DNA from: an uncultured Dehalococcoidia bacterium
GTDB taxonomy: Bacteria > Chloroflexota > Dehalococcoidia > Lucifugimonadales > UBA3495
Reading direction: 5' to 3'
Assembly (NCBI GenBank): GCA_958295765.1
Contig: CATQHB010000002.1
Location: 2,468,091-2,532,090 of the forward strand
Length of the DNA: 64,000 nucleotides
Program-made: the position numbers and the translations under genes
Shown here: in pieces, positions 52,253 through 59,952 of the stretch
Layout of the letters: each line of letters opens with the position of its first letter
Position numbering within the stretch: position 1 is the stretch's first letter
Notes under the pieces: model-generated
The model's input: the letters and a program-made list of their open reading frames with translations, nothing else
What the model was told of the DNA's origin: nothing
Databases searched by the model: none

Positions 52253-52801
52253 ATGACCCTGCCCCTGGATACCGCCCCCGGCCCTTCGCCCGATGCTGAG
52301 GCGGAGCGCAATGCTGCGATAAGCCGCGACGCGCTGCGGAGGGCCTGGCAGGAACTGGCTCAGGGAGACCTGATGCAGGCATCGGAAAAGGCTTGGGGCG
52401 CCTCCGCCCATGCCGTCAAAGCCGTGGCGGAAAGGCGCCGCTGGTTCAGCGAAGCCGACTGGAAGCTGCAACGGGCCACCGAAATTATCACCATCGAACT
52501 GAAAGACGCTGACATCATCGGCTCTTACTATACCGCCCGGCACGCCCACTTCAACTTCTATGGGCATCTTTACGACGCCCAAGGAGTAGGATTCGCCATA
52601 GACGCAGCGGAGAATCTGGTCGCCAAGCTGGAGCCAACCCTGGCCCCGGATTACTCTCCCCCCTACGTCGACGCAACCACGGAAGCCAAAATCCGCTCCC
52701 TGGAGCAGCCTACCAGCGCGCTGGACCGGAATAGGTTGGAGAACGGCCGGCCGCCAATGGAAGAACGGCCTCCAGCGGCGGCGCCAACGCCCGCAACCTG
52801 A
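52253..52801 (+). CDS. PaREP1-like helical protein, tandem copy 1
   Basis: A 182-residue protein. The PaREP1-like core is ELAQGDLMQASEKAWGASAH with AVKAVAERRRW, then a helix and ARHAHFNFYGHLYDAQ. It is about 70% identical by eye to the next gene, with identical stretches such as the promoter, MTLPLDTAPGP and RRRWFSEADWKL. The C-terminal tail (RLENGRPPMEERPP) is also shared. GGAGG precedes the start. Recent tandem duplication with divergence mainly in the third helix. Function unknown. Confidence 0.75.
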   Translation: MTLPLDTAPGPSPDAEAERNAAISRDALRRAWQELAQGDLMQASEKAWGASAHAVKAVAERRRWFSEADWKLQRATEIITIELKDADIIGSYYTARHAHFNFYGHLYDAQGVGFAIDAAENLVAKLEPTLAPDYSPPYVDATTEAKIRSLEQPTSALDRNRLENGRPPMEERPPAAAPTPAT

Positions 52802-52835
52802 AGGCAGGCCCCCTTTTCTTGACCCAAGTTCCTGA

Positions 52836-52865
52836 TTCAAGGTTCAAGGCCTGGTGTGGTACAAT
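52836..52865 (+). promoter_or_regulatory. Promoter of second tandem PaREP1-like gene
   Basis: TTCAAG-18-TACAAT, duplicated from the first copy. The following leader differs mainly in the number of GAACCGCATCC units (two or three). Confidence 0.6.
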
Positions 52866-52915
52866 AACTGCATCCCGAACCGCATCCCGAACCGCATCCT
52901 GCTGAGGTATCGCCG

Positions 52916-53461
52916 ATGACCCTGCCCCTGGATACCGCCCCCGGCCCTTTGCCCGATGCCGAGTCGGAACGTCATACGGAGATAAGCCGCGACGCGCTGC
53001 GCAATGCCCGGCGGGAACTGGCTCAGGGAGACCTGATGCAGGCATCGGAAAAGGCGTGGGGCGCCGCCGCCCACGCCGTCAAAGCCGTAGCGGAAAGGCG
53101 CCGCTGGTTCAGCGAAGCCGACTGGAAGCTGGGGAGAGTTGTGGACATCATCGCCAACGAACAGGGCGACGATGACATCGCCGCCTATTACCAAGTGGCC
53201 CGGGATGCCCATTTCAACTTTTACCGCCACGAATATGACGCCTCGCGAGTTGAGCGCGCTGTCAACCTCACCGCGAGATTGATTGACAAGCTGGACGTAA
53301 CCCTGGCCCCGGACTATGCGCCGCCCTACATCAGCGAAGATGTCGAAGCTAAAATCCGCTCCCTGGAACAGCCTACCAGCGAACCGGACCGGGATCGGTT
53401 GGAGAATGGTCGCCCGCCGATGGAGGAACGGCCGCCCGTAGTCCCGCAGACGACGCCATAA
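52916..53461 (+). CDS. PaREP1-like helical protein, tandem copy 2
   Basis: A 181-residue paralog of the preceding gene, 115 bases downstream. The core is ELAQGDLMQASEKAWGAAAH and VARDAHFNFYRHEYDASRV. The region after RRRWFSEADWKL diverges most (GRVVDIIANEQGDDDIAAYY versus QRATEIITIELKDADIIGSY), consistent with specialisation of one face. metF begins 19 bases after its stop. Each copy keeps its own promoter, so the two can be expressed independently. Confidence 0.75.
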   Translation: MTLPLDTAPGPLPDAESERHTEISRDALRNARRELAQGDLMQASEKAWGAAAHAVKAVAERRRWFSEADWKLGRVVDIIANEQGDDDIAAYYQVARDAHFNFYRHEYDASRVERAVNLTARLIDKLDVTLAPDYAPPYISEDVEAKIRSLEQPTSEPDRDRLENGRPPMEERPPVVPQTTP

Positions 53462-53480
53462 CCATAAAGGACAAGCCTTC

Positions 53481-54362
53481 TTGAAAATTAAGGACATACT
53501 CCAGGAAAAACGCACGGTCTCCTGCGAATTCTTCCCGCCCCGGGAAGAGGACGGGATTCCCGCCGTTTTCCGCGCCATTGACCGGGTCAGCGCCTTTAAC
53601 CCGGACTTTATTTCCGTTACCTACGGCGCCGGCGGCTCTACCCGCGCCTTTACCGAGCGCATCACCACCCAGGTTAAGCAGGACACCGACCTGGAGGTGA
53701 TGGCCCACCTGACCTGCGTGGCCCAGACTAAAGATGAGGTGCAGGGGGTGCTGGAACGGCTGGATGACGCCGGCATTGAGAACGTCATCGCCTTGCGCGG
53801 CGACCCGCCCCGGGGCGAGGCTGCTTTCGTTCCGGTGGAGGGCGGGTTCCACCACGCCACCGAGTTGATTGAACACATCCGCGCCCACTTCGGCTTTGGC
53901 CTGGCGGCGGCTTGCTACCCGGAGGGGCATACCGAGTCCCCGGACCTGGATTGGGACATCCGGTACGCCCGGGAAAAGGTGGACCGGGGGGCCGACTTTC
54001 TCATCAGCCAGCTTTTCTATGACAACCGCTACTTCTTTGACTTTCTGGAGCGGGCGGAACAGGCCGGCATCAACGTCCCCATCATTCCCGGCGTACTGCC
54101 CATCCTGAACACCGCCCAGATACGCCGGTTTACCTCCCTCTGCGGCGCCACCATTCCCGCCGAGCTGGACCGGCAGTTGGAGCAGTACGCCGACGATGAT
54201 AACACCGTGCGGGAACTGGGGATCGAATACGCCACCAACCAGGTGCGGGAACTATGGGATGAGGGCGTCCCCGGAGTGCATTTCTACGTCCTGAACCGCA
54301 GCTACTCCGTATCCCGAATCCTGTCCAACCTGAACCTGCCCGGCCACACCGTCCCCGATTAA
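53481..54362 (+). CDS. metF: Methylenetetrahydrofolate reductase
   Basis: A 293-residue MetF, the FAD enzyme that makes 5-methyl-THF for methionine synthesis. Typical segments are VSCEFFPPREEDG, FISVTYGAGGSTRAFT, VMAHLTCVAQTKDE, VIALRGDPPRGE, the substrate/FAD loop LISQLFYDNRYFFDFLE and IIPGVLPILNTAQI. The start is TTG with AAAGGA upstream. The size matches the bacterial single-domain enzyme. Confidence 0.95.
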   Translation: MKIKDILQEKRTVSCEFFPPREEDGIPAVFRAIDRVSAFNPDFISVTYGAGGSTRAFTERITTQVKQDTDLEVMAHLTCVAQTKDEVQGVLERLDDAGIENVIALRGDPPRGEAAFVPVEGGFHHATELIEHIRAHFGFGLAAACYPEGHTESPDLDWDIRYAREKVDRGADFLISQLFYDNRYFFDFLERAEQAGINVPIIPGVLPILNTAQIRRFTSLCGATIPAELDRQLEQYADDDNTVRELGIEYATNQVRELWDEGVPGVHFYVLNRSYSVSRILSNLNLPGHTVPD

Positions 54363-54419
54363 GAGAGTTGCGCCGCTCACCCCTGGCAGAACGGGTTGGA
54401 GTGAAGGCGCAGGGGCAAT

Positions 54420-54827
54420 ATGACCGAGTTGACCACCGGCGTTGACATCATCGAAATCTCCCGCGTGGGCCGGGTGCTGGAGCTTTACGGCCCGCGCTTT
54501 CTGCGGCGCATCTATACGCCCGATGAGATTGAATACTGCCGGGGGCGCGCGCCCAACCTGGCCGCCCGCTTTGCCGCCAAGGAGGCCACAATGAAGGCCC
54601 TGGGCACAGGCGTCCGGGGCGTGGCCTGGAAGGACATTGAGGTAATCCGCCAGCCCAGCGGCGCCCCGTCCATCAAGCTGCACGGACGGGCCAAAGCCCG
54701 CGCCCGGCGGCTGGGTGTCCGGGAAATCGCCCTGAGCCTGTCCCACTCCCGGGAATATGCCGTAGCCTTTGTGGTAACCCAATGCCAGCCGGACGCCGGA
54801 AATGAGCATCCCCAACCGGCCCCCTAA
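54420..54827 (+). CDS. acpS: Holo-[acyl-carrier-protein] synthase
   Basis: A 135-residue AcpS, transferring 4'-phosphopantetheine to ACP. The conserved TGVDIIEISRV (catalytic Asp), FLRRIYTPDEIEYC, and NLAARFAAKEATMKALGTG are present, and SLSHSREYAVAFVV closes the fold. Its 3' end overlaps nnrDE by 26 bases in a different frame, as is common for acpS-nnr pairs. Confidence 0.94.
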   Translation: MTELTTGVDIIEISRVGRVLELYGPRFLRRIYTPDEIEYCRGRAPNLAARFAAKEATMKALGTGVRGVAWKDIEVIRQPSGAPSIKLHGRAKARARRLGVREIALSLSHSREYAVAFVVTQCQPDAGNEHPQPAP

Positions 54828-56547
54828 CCTGAATCCCCCTAACCTGAAGGTAGTTACCGCCGCCCAGATGACCGCCCTGGAACAGGAGTCGGAGCGGCAG
54901 GGAACCACCACCGATACCCTGATGGAGCGGGCCGGGCTGGCGGTGGCAGCTATCGCCCGGCAGCGGTTGGCCGCCGCGCCCGGCGGGTTTGCCGGGGCCG
55001 ATATACTGGTCCTGGTTGGCCCCGGCAACAACGGCGCCGACGGCCTGGTGGCCGCCCGCCACTTGCGCCGTTGGGGGGCCGAAGTTACCGCCTACCTGGT
55101 AACCGGATTCCCCGCCGCAAATCTCCCGCCGGGCAACAAGCTGGCGGCCAAGCTGGAACTGGCTCGGCGCTACGACGTGTCCCTGCTGTCCGCTGCCGAC
55201 GATCCGGGATTGGAAAGACTGGCCGGCCGGCTGAGCCGCAGCCGGTTGGTCTTGGACGCCGTATTAGGCACCGGCCGCTCCCGCCCCCTGACCGGAACAG
55301 TCCGGGAGGTTATGCTCCGGGTCAGCGACTACCGCAATCAGCCGGCGTCCGGCCCCCGCCCCCTGCTGCTGGCCCTGGACTTGCCCACCGGCCTGGACGC
55401 CGACACCGGGGCGGTGGACGCCGCTTGCCCCGGCGCCGACCTTACCCTGGCCCTGGGCTTTCCCAAGGCCGGGCTGCTGTCTTTCCCCGGCGCCGCAAAA
55501 GTCGGCGAGCTTATGACCCTGGACATTGGCCTGCCTCCCGGCCTCGGCGAGGCGGACATTTCCCTGGAATTGCTGACACCGGCCTGGGTAGGCCGCCGTA
55601 TGCCGGCCCGCCCCCTGAACGCCCACAAGGGCAGTTTCGGCCATACTTTAGTCGTAGCCGGCTCCCGGAACTACGTGGGCGCGGCCTGCCTGGTCGCCGC
55701 CGCCGCCGGCCGGGTCGGGGCCGGCCTGGTAACCCTGGCCGCGCCGGAAAGCGTTTACCCCAGCGCCGCCGCCCAACTGACCGAAACGATTCACCTGCCC
55801 CTGCCTGAGGACGGCGCGGGACAAATTCATCCCGACGCCGCCGGGATTATCCGGGACTTGCTACCCCGCTATAGCTGCCTGGCCGTGGGCAGTGGTATGG
55901 GCCGGTCAGCGGGAACCGCCGCTTTTATGGAACGGCTGCTTTTGGATGGGGCCGCGTCCCCGGCGTCCAGCCCGGCAGCTATCCCGCCGTCCATCCCGCC
56001 GTCTATCCCGGTCGTAGTTGACGCCGACGGCCTGAACAACCTGTCCCGGCGGCCCGATTGGTGGCGGCATCAAGAGAACCGGCCGGGGCCGCTAATCCTG
56101 ACCCCTCATCCCGGAGAAATGGCAACCCTGACCGGCTTAGCCACCGCAGCGATACAGCAAGACCGGGTAGCTACGGCGCGCCGCTATGCGGCCCAATGGC
56201 AGACCGTAGTAGTCCTCAAAGGGGCCTTTACCGCCATCGCCGAACCGGGCGGCGGCGGTCGCCCGGAACCGGAAAGGGATGGCCTGGTGCGGCTATCCCC
56301 CTTTGCCAACCCCGGCCTGGCCTCCGGCGGCACTGGCGACGTGCTTACCGGCATCATCGGCGGGCTGTTGGCCCAGGGATTGACTCCCTTTGACGCGGCA
56401 AGCTGCGGCGTATATCTGCACGGCCAGGCCGCCGCCGCCTTGACCGCCCGGCAGGGCAACGCCGGCCTGCTGGCCTCCGACTTGGTAGCCGCCCTGCCGC
56501 AAACCATTCACCAACTACGCCACCACTGCGCCGCAGACGTGTATTAA
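54802..56547 (+). CDS. nnr: Bifunctional NAD(P)H-hydrate epimerase/dehydratase
   Basis: A 581-residue fusion. The N-terminal YjeF_N epimerase domain shows LVLVGPGNNGADGLVAARHL, LVLDAVLGTGRSRPL and ALDLPTGLDADTG. The C-terminal ribokinase-like dehydratase domain has GSFGHTLVVAGSRNYVGAA, VVDADGLNNLS, LTPHPGEMATLTG and NPGLASGGTGDVLTGIIGGL. Together they repair hydrated NAD(P)H. A Pro/Ser-rich insert around SSPAAIPPSIPPSIPVVV is unusual. Coupled to acpS. Confidence 0.94.
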   Translation: MSIPNRPPNLNPPNLKVVTAAQMTALEQESERQGTTTDTLMERAGLAVAAIARQRLAAAPGGFAGADILVLVGPGNNGADGLVAARHLRRWGAEVTAYLVTGFPAANLPPGNKLAAKLELARRYDVSLLSAADDPGLERLAGRLSRSRLVLDAVLGTGRSRPLTGTVREVMLRVSDYRNQPASGPRPLLLALDLPTGLDADTGAVDAACPGADLTLALGFPKAGLLSFPGAAKVGELMTLDIGLPPGLGEADISLELLTPAWVGRRMPARPLNAHKGSFGHTLVVAGSRNYVGAACLVAAAAGRVGAGLVTLAAPESVYPSAAAQLTETIHLPLPEDGAGQIHPDAAGIIRDLLPRYSCLAVGSGMGRSAGTAAFMERLLLDGAASPASSPAAIPPSIPPSIPVVVDADGLNNLSRRPDWWRHQENRPGPLILTPHPGEMATLTGLATAAIQQDRVATARRYAAQWQTVVVLKGAFTAIAEPGGGGRPEPERDGLVRLSPFANPGLASGGTGDVLTGIIGGLLAQGLTPFDAASCGVYLHGQAAAALTARQGNAGLLASDLVAALPQTIHQLRHHCAADVY

Positions 56548-56690
56548 CCGGCTCTACCGGCTTTAACTTTCTCTGCTCCCGGGCATCCTCTATAGCTGCC
56601 GACAAAAGCCGGCATCTCCCGCTAATCCGGGGAAATAACCCCAAAATGGTCAAAATTTGCAATTGCCGTAATTATTGACAAAAAGCGTTA

Positions 56691-56699
56691 TGTTATAAT
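56691..56699 (+). promoter_or_regulatory. Extended -10 promoter of the HEAT-repeat gene
   Basis: TG-T-TATAAT, an extended -10, with TTGACA 13 bases upstream (too close for a standard -35). The promoter lies in the AT-rich part of the nnr-HEAT gap. Confidence 0.55.
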
Positions 56700-56794
56700 C
56701 TATCCATAGCCGCACTCAGGAGATTAGCCCCTGGTAGAACCGGCCGACCGGCCCCTGGAGCGCCGGGCAAGTCAGCAGAGTTTGAGGGCGAACT

Positions 56795-57718
56795 ATGTCT
56801 CTGGAAAAATTCCTCGAAAACCTGGCCGACCCTTTCATCCCCCTGAGCAATTCCAACTTCATAGAGGTCTCCGACCTGTCGCCGGCCGAGTTGGGAGTAT
56901 TCGCCCGCGCCTGGTTCCGGCTGTCCCTGGAACGGCGGCGGGCAATTATCGCCACTATGGTCGAACTGGCCGAGGATAACCCGGAACTGGACTTCTGCAC
57001 CATTTTCAAGATGTGCCTGAAAGACCAGGACGAATGGGTGCTGGAAAAGGCCATTGAGGGCCTGTGGGAATACGAAGACCGCTCGGTGATTCCGGGGTTA
57101 ATCCAGATTCTGGCCTCAGACAAAAGCCCGGAGGTGCGCGCCGCCGCCGCCGTAGCTTTAGGCAAGTTCGCCGTGCTGGCCCAGGAAGGCAACCTGCTGA
57201 ACAAGGATGCCCTATCGGTGCGGGACAACCTGATGACCGTGCTGCAAAACACAACGGAAAATCCCGACGTGCGCCGCCGCAGCCTGGAGGCCGTGGCCCC
57301 TTTCAACACTCCAGACATTCAGGACTACGTTTGCTGGGCCTACCAGAGCGACGACCTGAAACTGAAATCCAGCTCCATCTACGCCATGGGCCGCACCGGC
57401 GAAGTCAGTTGGCTGCCCCTGCTCATCAAGGAACTGGAAAACCGGGAACCGGCCCTGCGCTACGAAACGGCCAACGCCTGCGGCGAACTGGGCGAGGAAG
57501 AGGTGGTGCCGCACCTGATTTGCCTGCTCCAGGATGACGATTACCAGGTGCAGGTGGCCGGCCTCAACGCCCTGGGCAAGATTGGCGGCTCCCTAGCCAA
57601 GCGCGCCCTGCTCCGCTGCATCAAGGAGGGCGACGCCTCCCTGGAAGAGGCGGCCCGCAACGCCCTGGAAAGCGTGGAGTTCCTGGAAGACCCCATGGCT
57701 TTTGCTACGGAAATCTGA
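56795..57718 (+). CDS. HEAT-repeat protein
   Basis: A 307-residue all-helical protein. The C-terminal two-thirds has HEAT-type units such as RSVIPGLIQILASDKSPEVR, AAAAVALGKFAVLAQEG, DVRRRSLEAVAPFNTPD and VVPHLICLLQDDDYQVQVAGLNALGKIGG. HEAT repeats mediate protein contacts. The N-terminus (SNFIEVSDLSPAELGVFARAW) is not a HEAT unit. It is transcribed alone from an extended -10 promoter and is followed by AT-rich repeat D. Confidence 0.82.
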   Translation: MSLEKFLENLADPFIPLSNSNFIEVSDLSPAELGVFARAWFRLSLERRRAIIATMVELAEDNPELDFCTIFKMCLKDQDEWVLEKAIEGLWEYEDRSVIPGLIQILASDKSPEVRAAAAVALGKFAVLAQEGNLLNKDALSVRDNLMTVLQNTTENPDVRRRSLEAVAPFNTPDIQDYVCWAYQSDDLKLKSSSIYAMGRTGEVSWLPLLIKELENREPALRYETANACGELGEEEVVPHLICLLQDDDYQVQVAGLNALGKIGGSLAKRALLRCIKEGDASLEEAARNALESVEFLEDPMAFATEI

Positions 57719-57720
57719 AC

Positions 57721-57765
57721 AATTGACAATTTCAATTAGGAATTAAGAATTAGGAATTAAGAATT
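57721..57765. repeat. Family D AT-rich repeat
   Basis: CAATTGACAATTTCAATTAG followed by direct GAATTAAGAATTA units. In this copy the units are direct rather than inverted. Confidence 0.78.
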
Positions 57766-57796
57766 ACACGGTTGGCTATGGGGCATTGACCGGTCA

Positions 57797-57908
57797 ATGT
57801 CATTCCGAGCGTAGCGAGGAATCTAAACTCCTCATAAGCCGGATTTCTGCCGGAACCGGAAACTGGCAAGGGCCGGGTATTTCAGATTCCTCTCGGCGGT
57901 CGGAATGA
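57797..57908. repeat. Family E palindrome, complete
   Basis: GTCATTCCGAGCGTAGCGAG followed by GAATCT on the left is mirrored by AGATTCCTCTCGGCGGTCGG and AATGAC on the right. A one-arm version occurs at 25380. The ~310-base gap 57719-58028 contains little else. Confidence 0.82.
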
Positions 57909-58028
57909 CCAGCTAATCGGTCGGAATTCGGGCGGAATAACGTACCAACTGCGTAACTCGTATAAGAATTGGAAACGGGAACCGGGGTGTCGTAATTTCC
58001 AACTCTTGATTCCTGACCCTTGATTCTT

Positions 58029-58535
58029 ATGTTGCAACTGACGCCCGAACAGGCCCAACGGCTGGCCGCCGCCCCGGTGGGGCATCTCTCCACCGCCGAC
58101 CGCGCCGGCGCGCCCCACGTCATCCCGGTATGTTTCGTCCTGGATAGCCAGACCGCCGGCTGCCCCATCTACTCCGTCCTGGACCAAAAGCCCAAGCACG
58201 CCGCCTTGACCCGGCTCCGCCGCGTCCGCAACCTGCTGGCTAATCCCCAAGCGGCGCTGGTAGTTGACCACTACGAACCCGACTGGCACCGCCTCTGGTA
58301 CATCCTGATAACCGGCAAGGCGGAATTACTGACCGCAGAGGCCCCGCAACCGGGTACTGGCGCCGGGCCGGATGAGCGGGTTCGGGCCATCCACCTGCTC
58401 CGGGAAAAGTATCCCCAATACCGGGAAATGGCGATAGACGCCAACCCGGTCATAAGGCTGACGCCGGACCGGGTGGCGGCGTGGGATGCCGGCCTCGCTC
58501 ATGGTGAGCTTGTCGAACCACCCCGCTCATCCTGA
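58029..58535 (+). CDS. PPOX-class F420-dependent oxidoreductase-like protein
   Basis: A 168-residue split-barrel protein of the pyridoxamine-phosphate-oxidase-like group, resembling TIGR03668. It shows LAAAPVGHLSTADRAGAPHVIPVCFVL, IYSVLDQKPK and NPQAALVVDHYEPDWHRLWYILI. In this group the cofactor is usually F420 rather than FMN. The ATG is preceded by a weak site. The final residues (LAHGELVEPPRSS) are encoded by a family A repeat, so the natural end has been replaced by repeat sequence. Confidence 0.85.
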   Translation: MLQLTPEQAQRLAAAPVGHLSTADRAGAPHVIPVCFVLDSQTAGCPIYSVLDQKPKHAALTRLRRVRNLLANPQAALVVDHYEPDWHRLWYILITGKAELLTAEAPQPGTGAGPDERVRAIHLLREKYPQYREMAIDANPVIRLTPDRVAAWDAGLAHGELVEPPRSS

Positions 58536-58672
58536 GTCTGTCGCACCACCCCGCTCATCCTGAGCTTGTCGAAGGACGAACCGCCGGGTTGGAGAGTATG
58601 GTTCGACAAGCTCACCATGAGCGGATTTTGTCATCTTGACACTCAACGCTCATCCTGAGCCTGTCGAAGGAT
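58493..58672. repeat. Family A repeat cluster overlapping a CDS 3' end
   Basis: Five arms in a row: CTCATGGTGAGCTTGTCGAA, CTCATCCTGAGTCTGTCGCA, CTCATCCTGAGCTTGTCGAA, GTTCGACAAGCTCACCATGA and CTCATCCTGAGCCTGTCGAA. The first lies within the PPOX coding sequence. The wider gap to radC (58536-59130) is almost entirely repeat. Confidence 0.88.
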
Positions 58673-58706
58673 GCCCACAAGTAGCAGGGCAACTACATCA
58701 CAAACC

Positions 58707-58803
58707 CGTCGTTCCGGCGCAGGCCGGAATCCAGAACCTTCGGTAGCCGGCGTGCTCTTTTCCGTGAGGATTTCCTGGATTCCGGCTTTCGCCGGAACGA
58801 CGG
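58707..58803. repeat. Family B palindromic repeat, full copy
   Basis: CGTCGTTCCGGCGCAGGCC and GGCTTTCGCCGGAACGACGG arms with a CGTGCTCTTTTCCGTGAGG centre. Confidence 0.87.
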
Positions 58804-58889
58804 TTGCCTGGGTTGTCTGGGTCGCCCTGTAAAATGCGATTGCCCTGGGGGAGCAGGCTGGACGGTTGCAAAGCCGTGCCAGTTGACTC

Positions 58890-58965
58890 TCCCCGCTCAT
58901 CCTGAGCCGGTCGAACCATACTCCCCAACCCGGCAGGCCGTCCTTCGACAAGCTCAGGATGAGCG
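58890..58965. repeat. Family A repeat, paired arms
   Basis: CTCATCCTGAGCCGGTCGAA and TTCGACAAGCTCAGGATGAG form a nearly perfect inverted pair about 30 bases apart. Nothing coding is evident between it and radC. Confidence 0.83.
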
Positions 58966-59130
58966 GCGTAGTGCCGGTGGTTCGATAAGCTCCCCATAAG
59001 CATCCGGGATGCGGCGCCGTATTCCGGCCTTTTCCCGTTTCCCCTACCCTACTGACACTTGCCCCTTGCGCTCGGCAGCCCCGACCGGCAACAATAGCCC
59101 GGTTGTATCTGATACCAGGGGGCAGGGATT

Positions 59131-59952
59131 ATGGTCATTACCGTTAAACCGGAAGTTCACCCCGGCCAGGTTGATATGCCCGGCCAAGTTGATAAAATTG
59201 ACGCCGCCGTCTCTACCGGAGCGACGGGCATTGCCACGCCCAATACCGGCCGGGGCAGCGCCTACCAACCGATGATTCGGGACTTGCCTCAGGGCGAGCG
59301 GCCCCGGGAACGGCTGCGGGACTACGGCCCCCGCTACCTGAGCAACGCCGAGCTTATCGCCATTCTGCTCCGCACCGGCCTCCAGGGCGAGAACGTCCTG
59401 GCGATGTCCGGGCGGCTGCTGGCCCGCTTTCAGGGGTTGGACGGGCTGGGGCGCAGCAGCTTTGCCGAGTTGTGCGCCGAGCGGGGCTTGAGCGAGGCCA
59501 AGGCTTGCCAACTGATGGCCGCCCTGGAGTTGGGCCGCCGTTTCATCTCTCTGGCCCCCCAGGATCGGGCGGTAATCCACTCCCCCCAGGACGTAGCCAA
59601 CCTGCTGCAAGGGGAAATGTCCACCTTGGACCAGGAACACCTGCGGGTGCTGCTGCTGAACACCAAGAACCAGGTGTTGAACGTCCAGGAGGTGTACGTG
59701 GGCAACGTGAACAGTTCCATCGTCCGGGCCTCGGAGGTGTTCCGCCCGGCGGTGCGGGACAACGCGCCTTCCATTATAATCGTCCACAACCACCCCTCCG
59801 GCGACCCGACGCCCAGCCCGGAGGACGCCGCCATCACCCGGGACCTGGTGGCCGCCGGCAAGTTGCTGGGCATTGAACTGCTGGACCACGTGGTCATCGG
59901 CAGCGGTGGCCGCTACGTCAGCCTGAACGAGAAAAAGCTGGGGTTCAATTGA
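59131..59952 (+). CDS. radC: RadC family JAMM-domain protein
   Basis: A 273-residue RadC. A ~45-residue N-terminal extension (rich in Val/Gly/Ala) precedes RDLPQGERPRERLRDYG, the usual start of the family. Helix-hairpin-helix residues (LRTGLQGENVLAMSGRLLARF) follow. The JAB/JAMM motif is IIIVHNHPSGDPTPSPED near residue 210. RadC proteins are metal-dependent hydrolase-like proteins of unclear function. The stop overlaps the next start (TTGA). Confidence 0.92.
   Translation: MVITVKPEVHPGQVDMPGQVDKIDAAVSTGATGIATPNTGRGSAYQPMIRDLPQGERPRERLRDYGPRYLSNAELIAILLRTGLQGENVLAMSGRLLARFQGLDGLGRSSFAELCAERGLSEAKACQLMAALELGRRFISLAPQDRAVIHSPQDVANLLQGEMSTLDQEHLRVLLLNTKNQVLNVQEVYVGNVNSSIVRASEVFRPAVRDNAPSIIIVHNHPSGDPTPSPEDAAITRDLVAAGKLLGIELLDHVVIGSGGRYVSLNEKKLGFN

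Noticed and set aside
51506-52840. Reading the Uma2 gene with a ~240-residue N-terminal extension
   Set aside because: The upstream part is antisense to the first PaREP1-like gene and has no Uma2 homology. The ATG at 52114 fits the family start.
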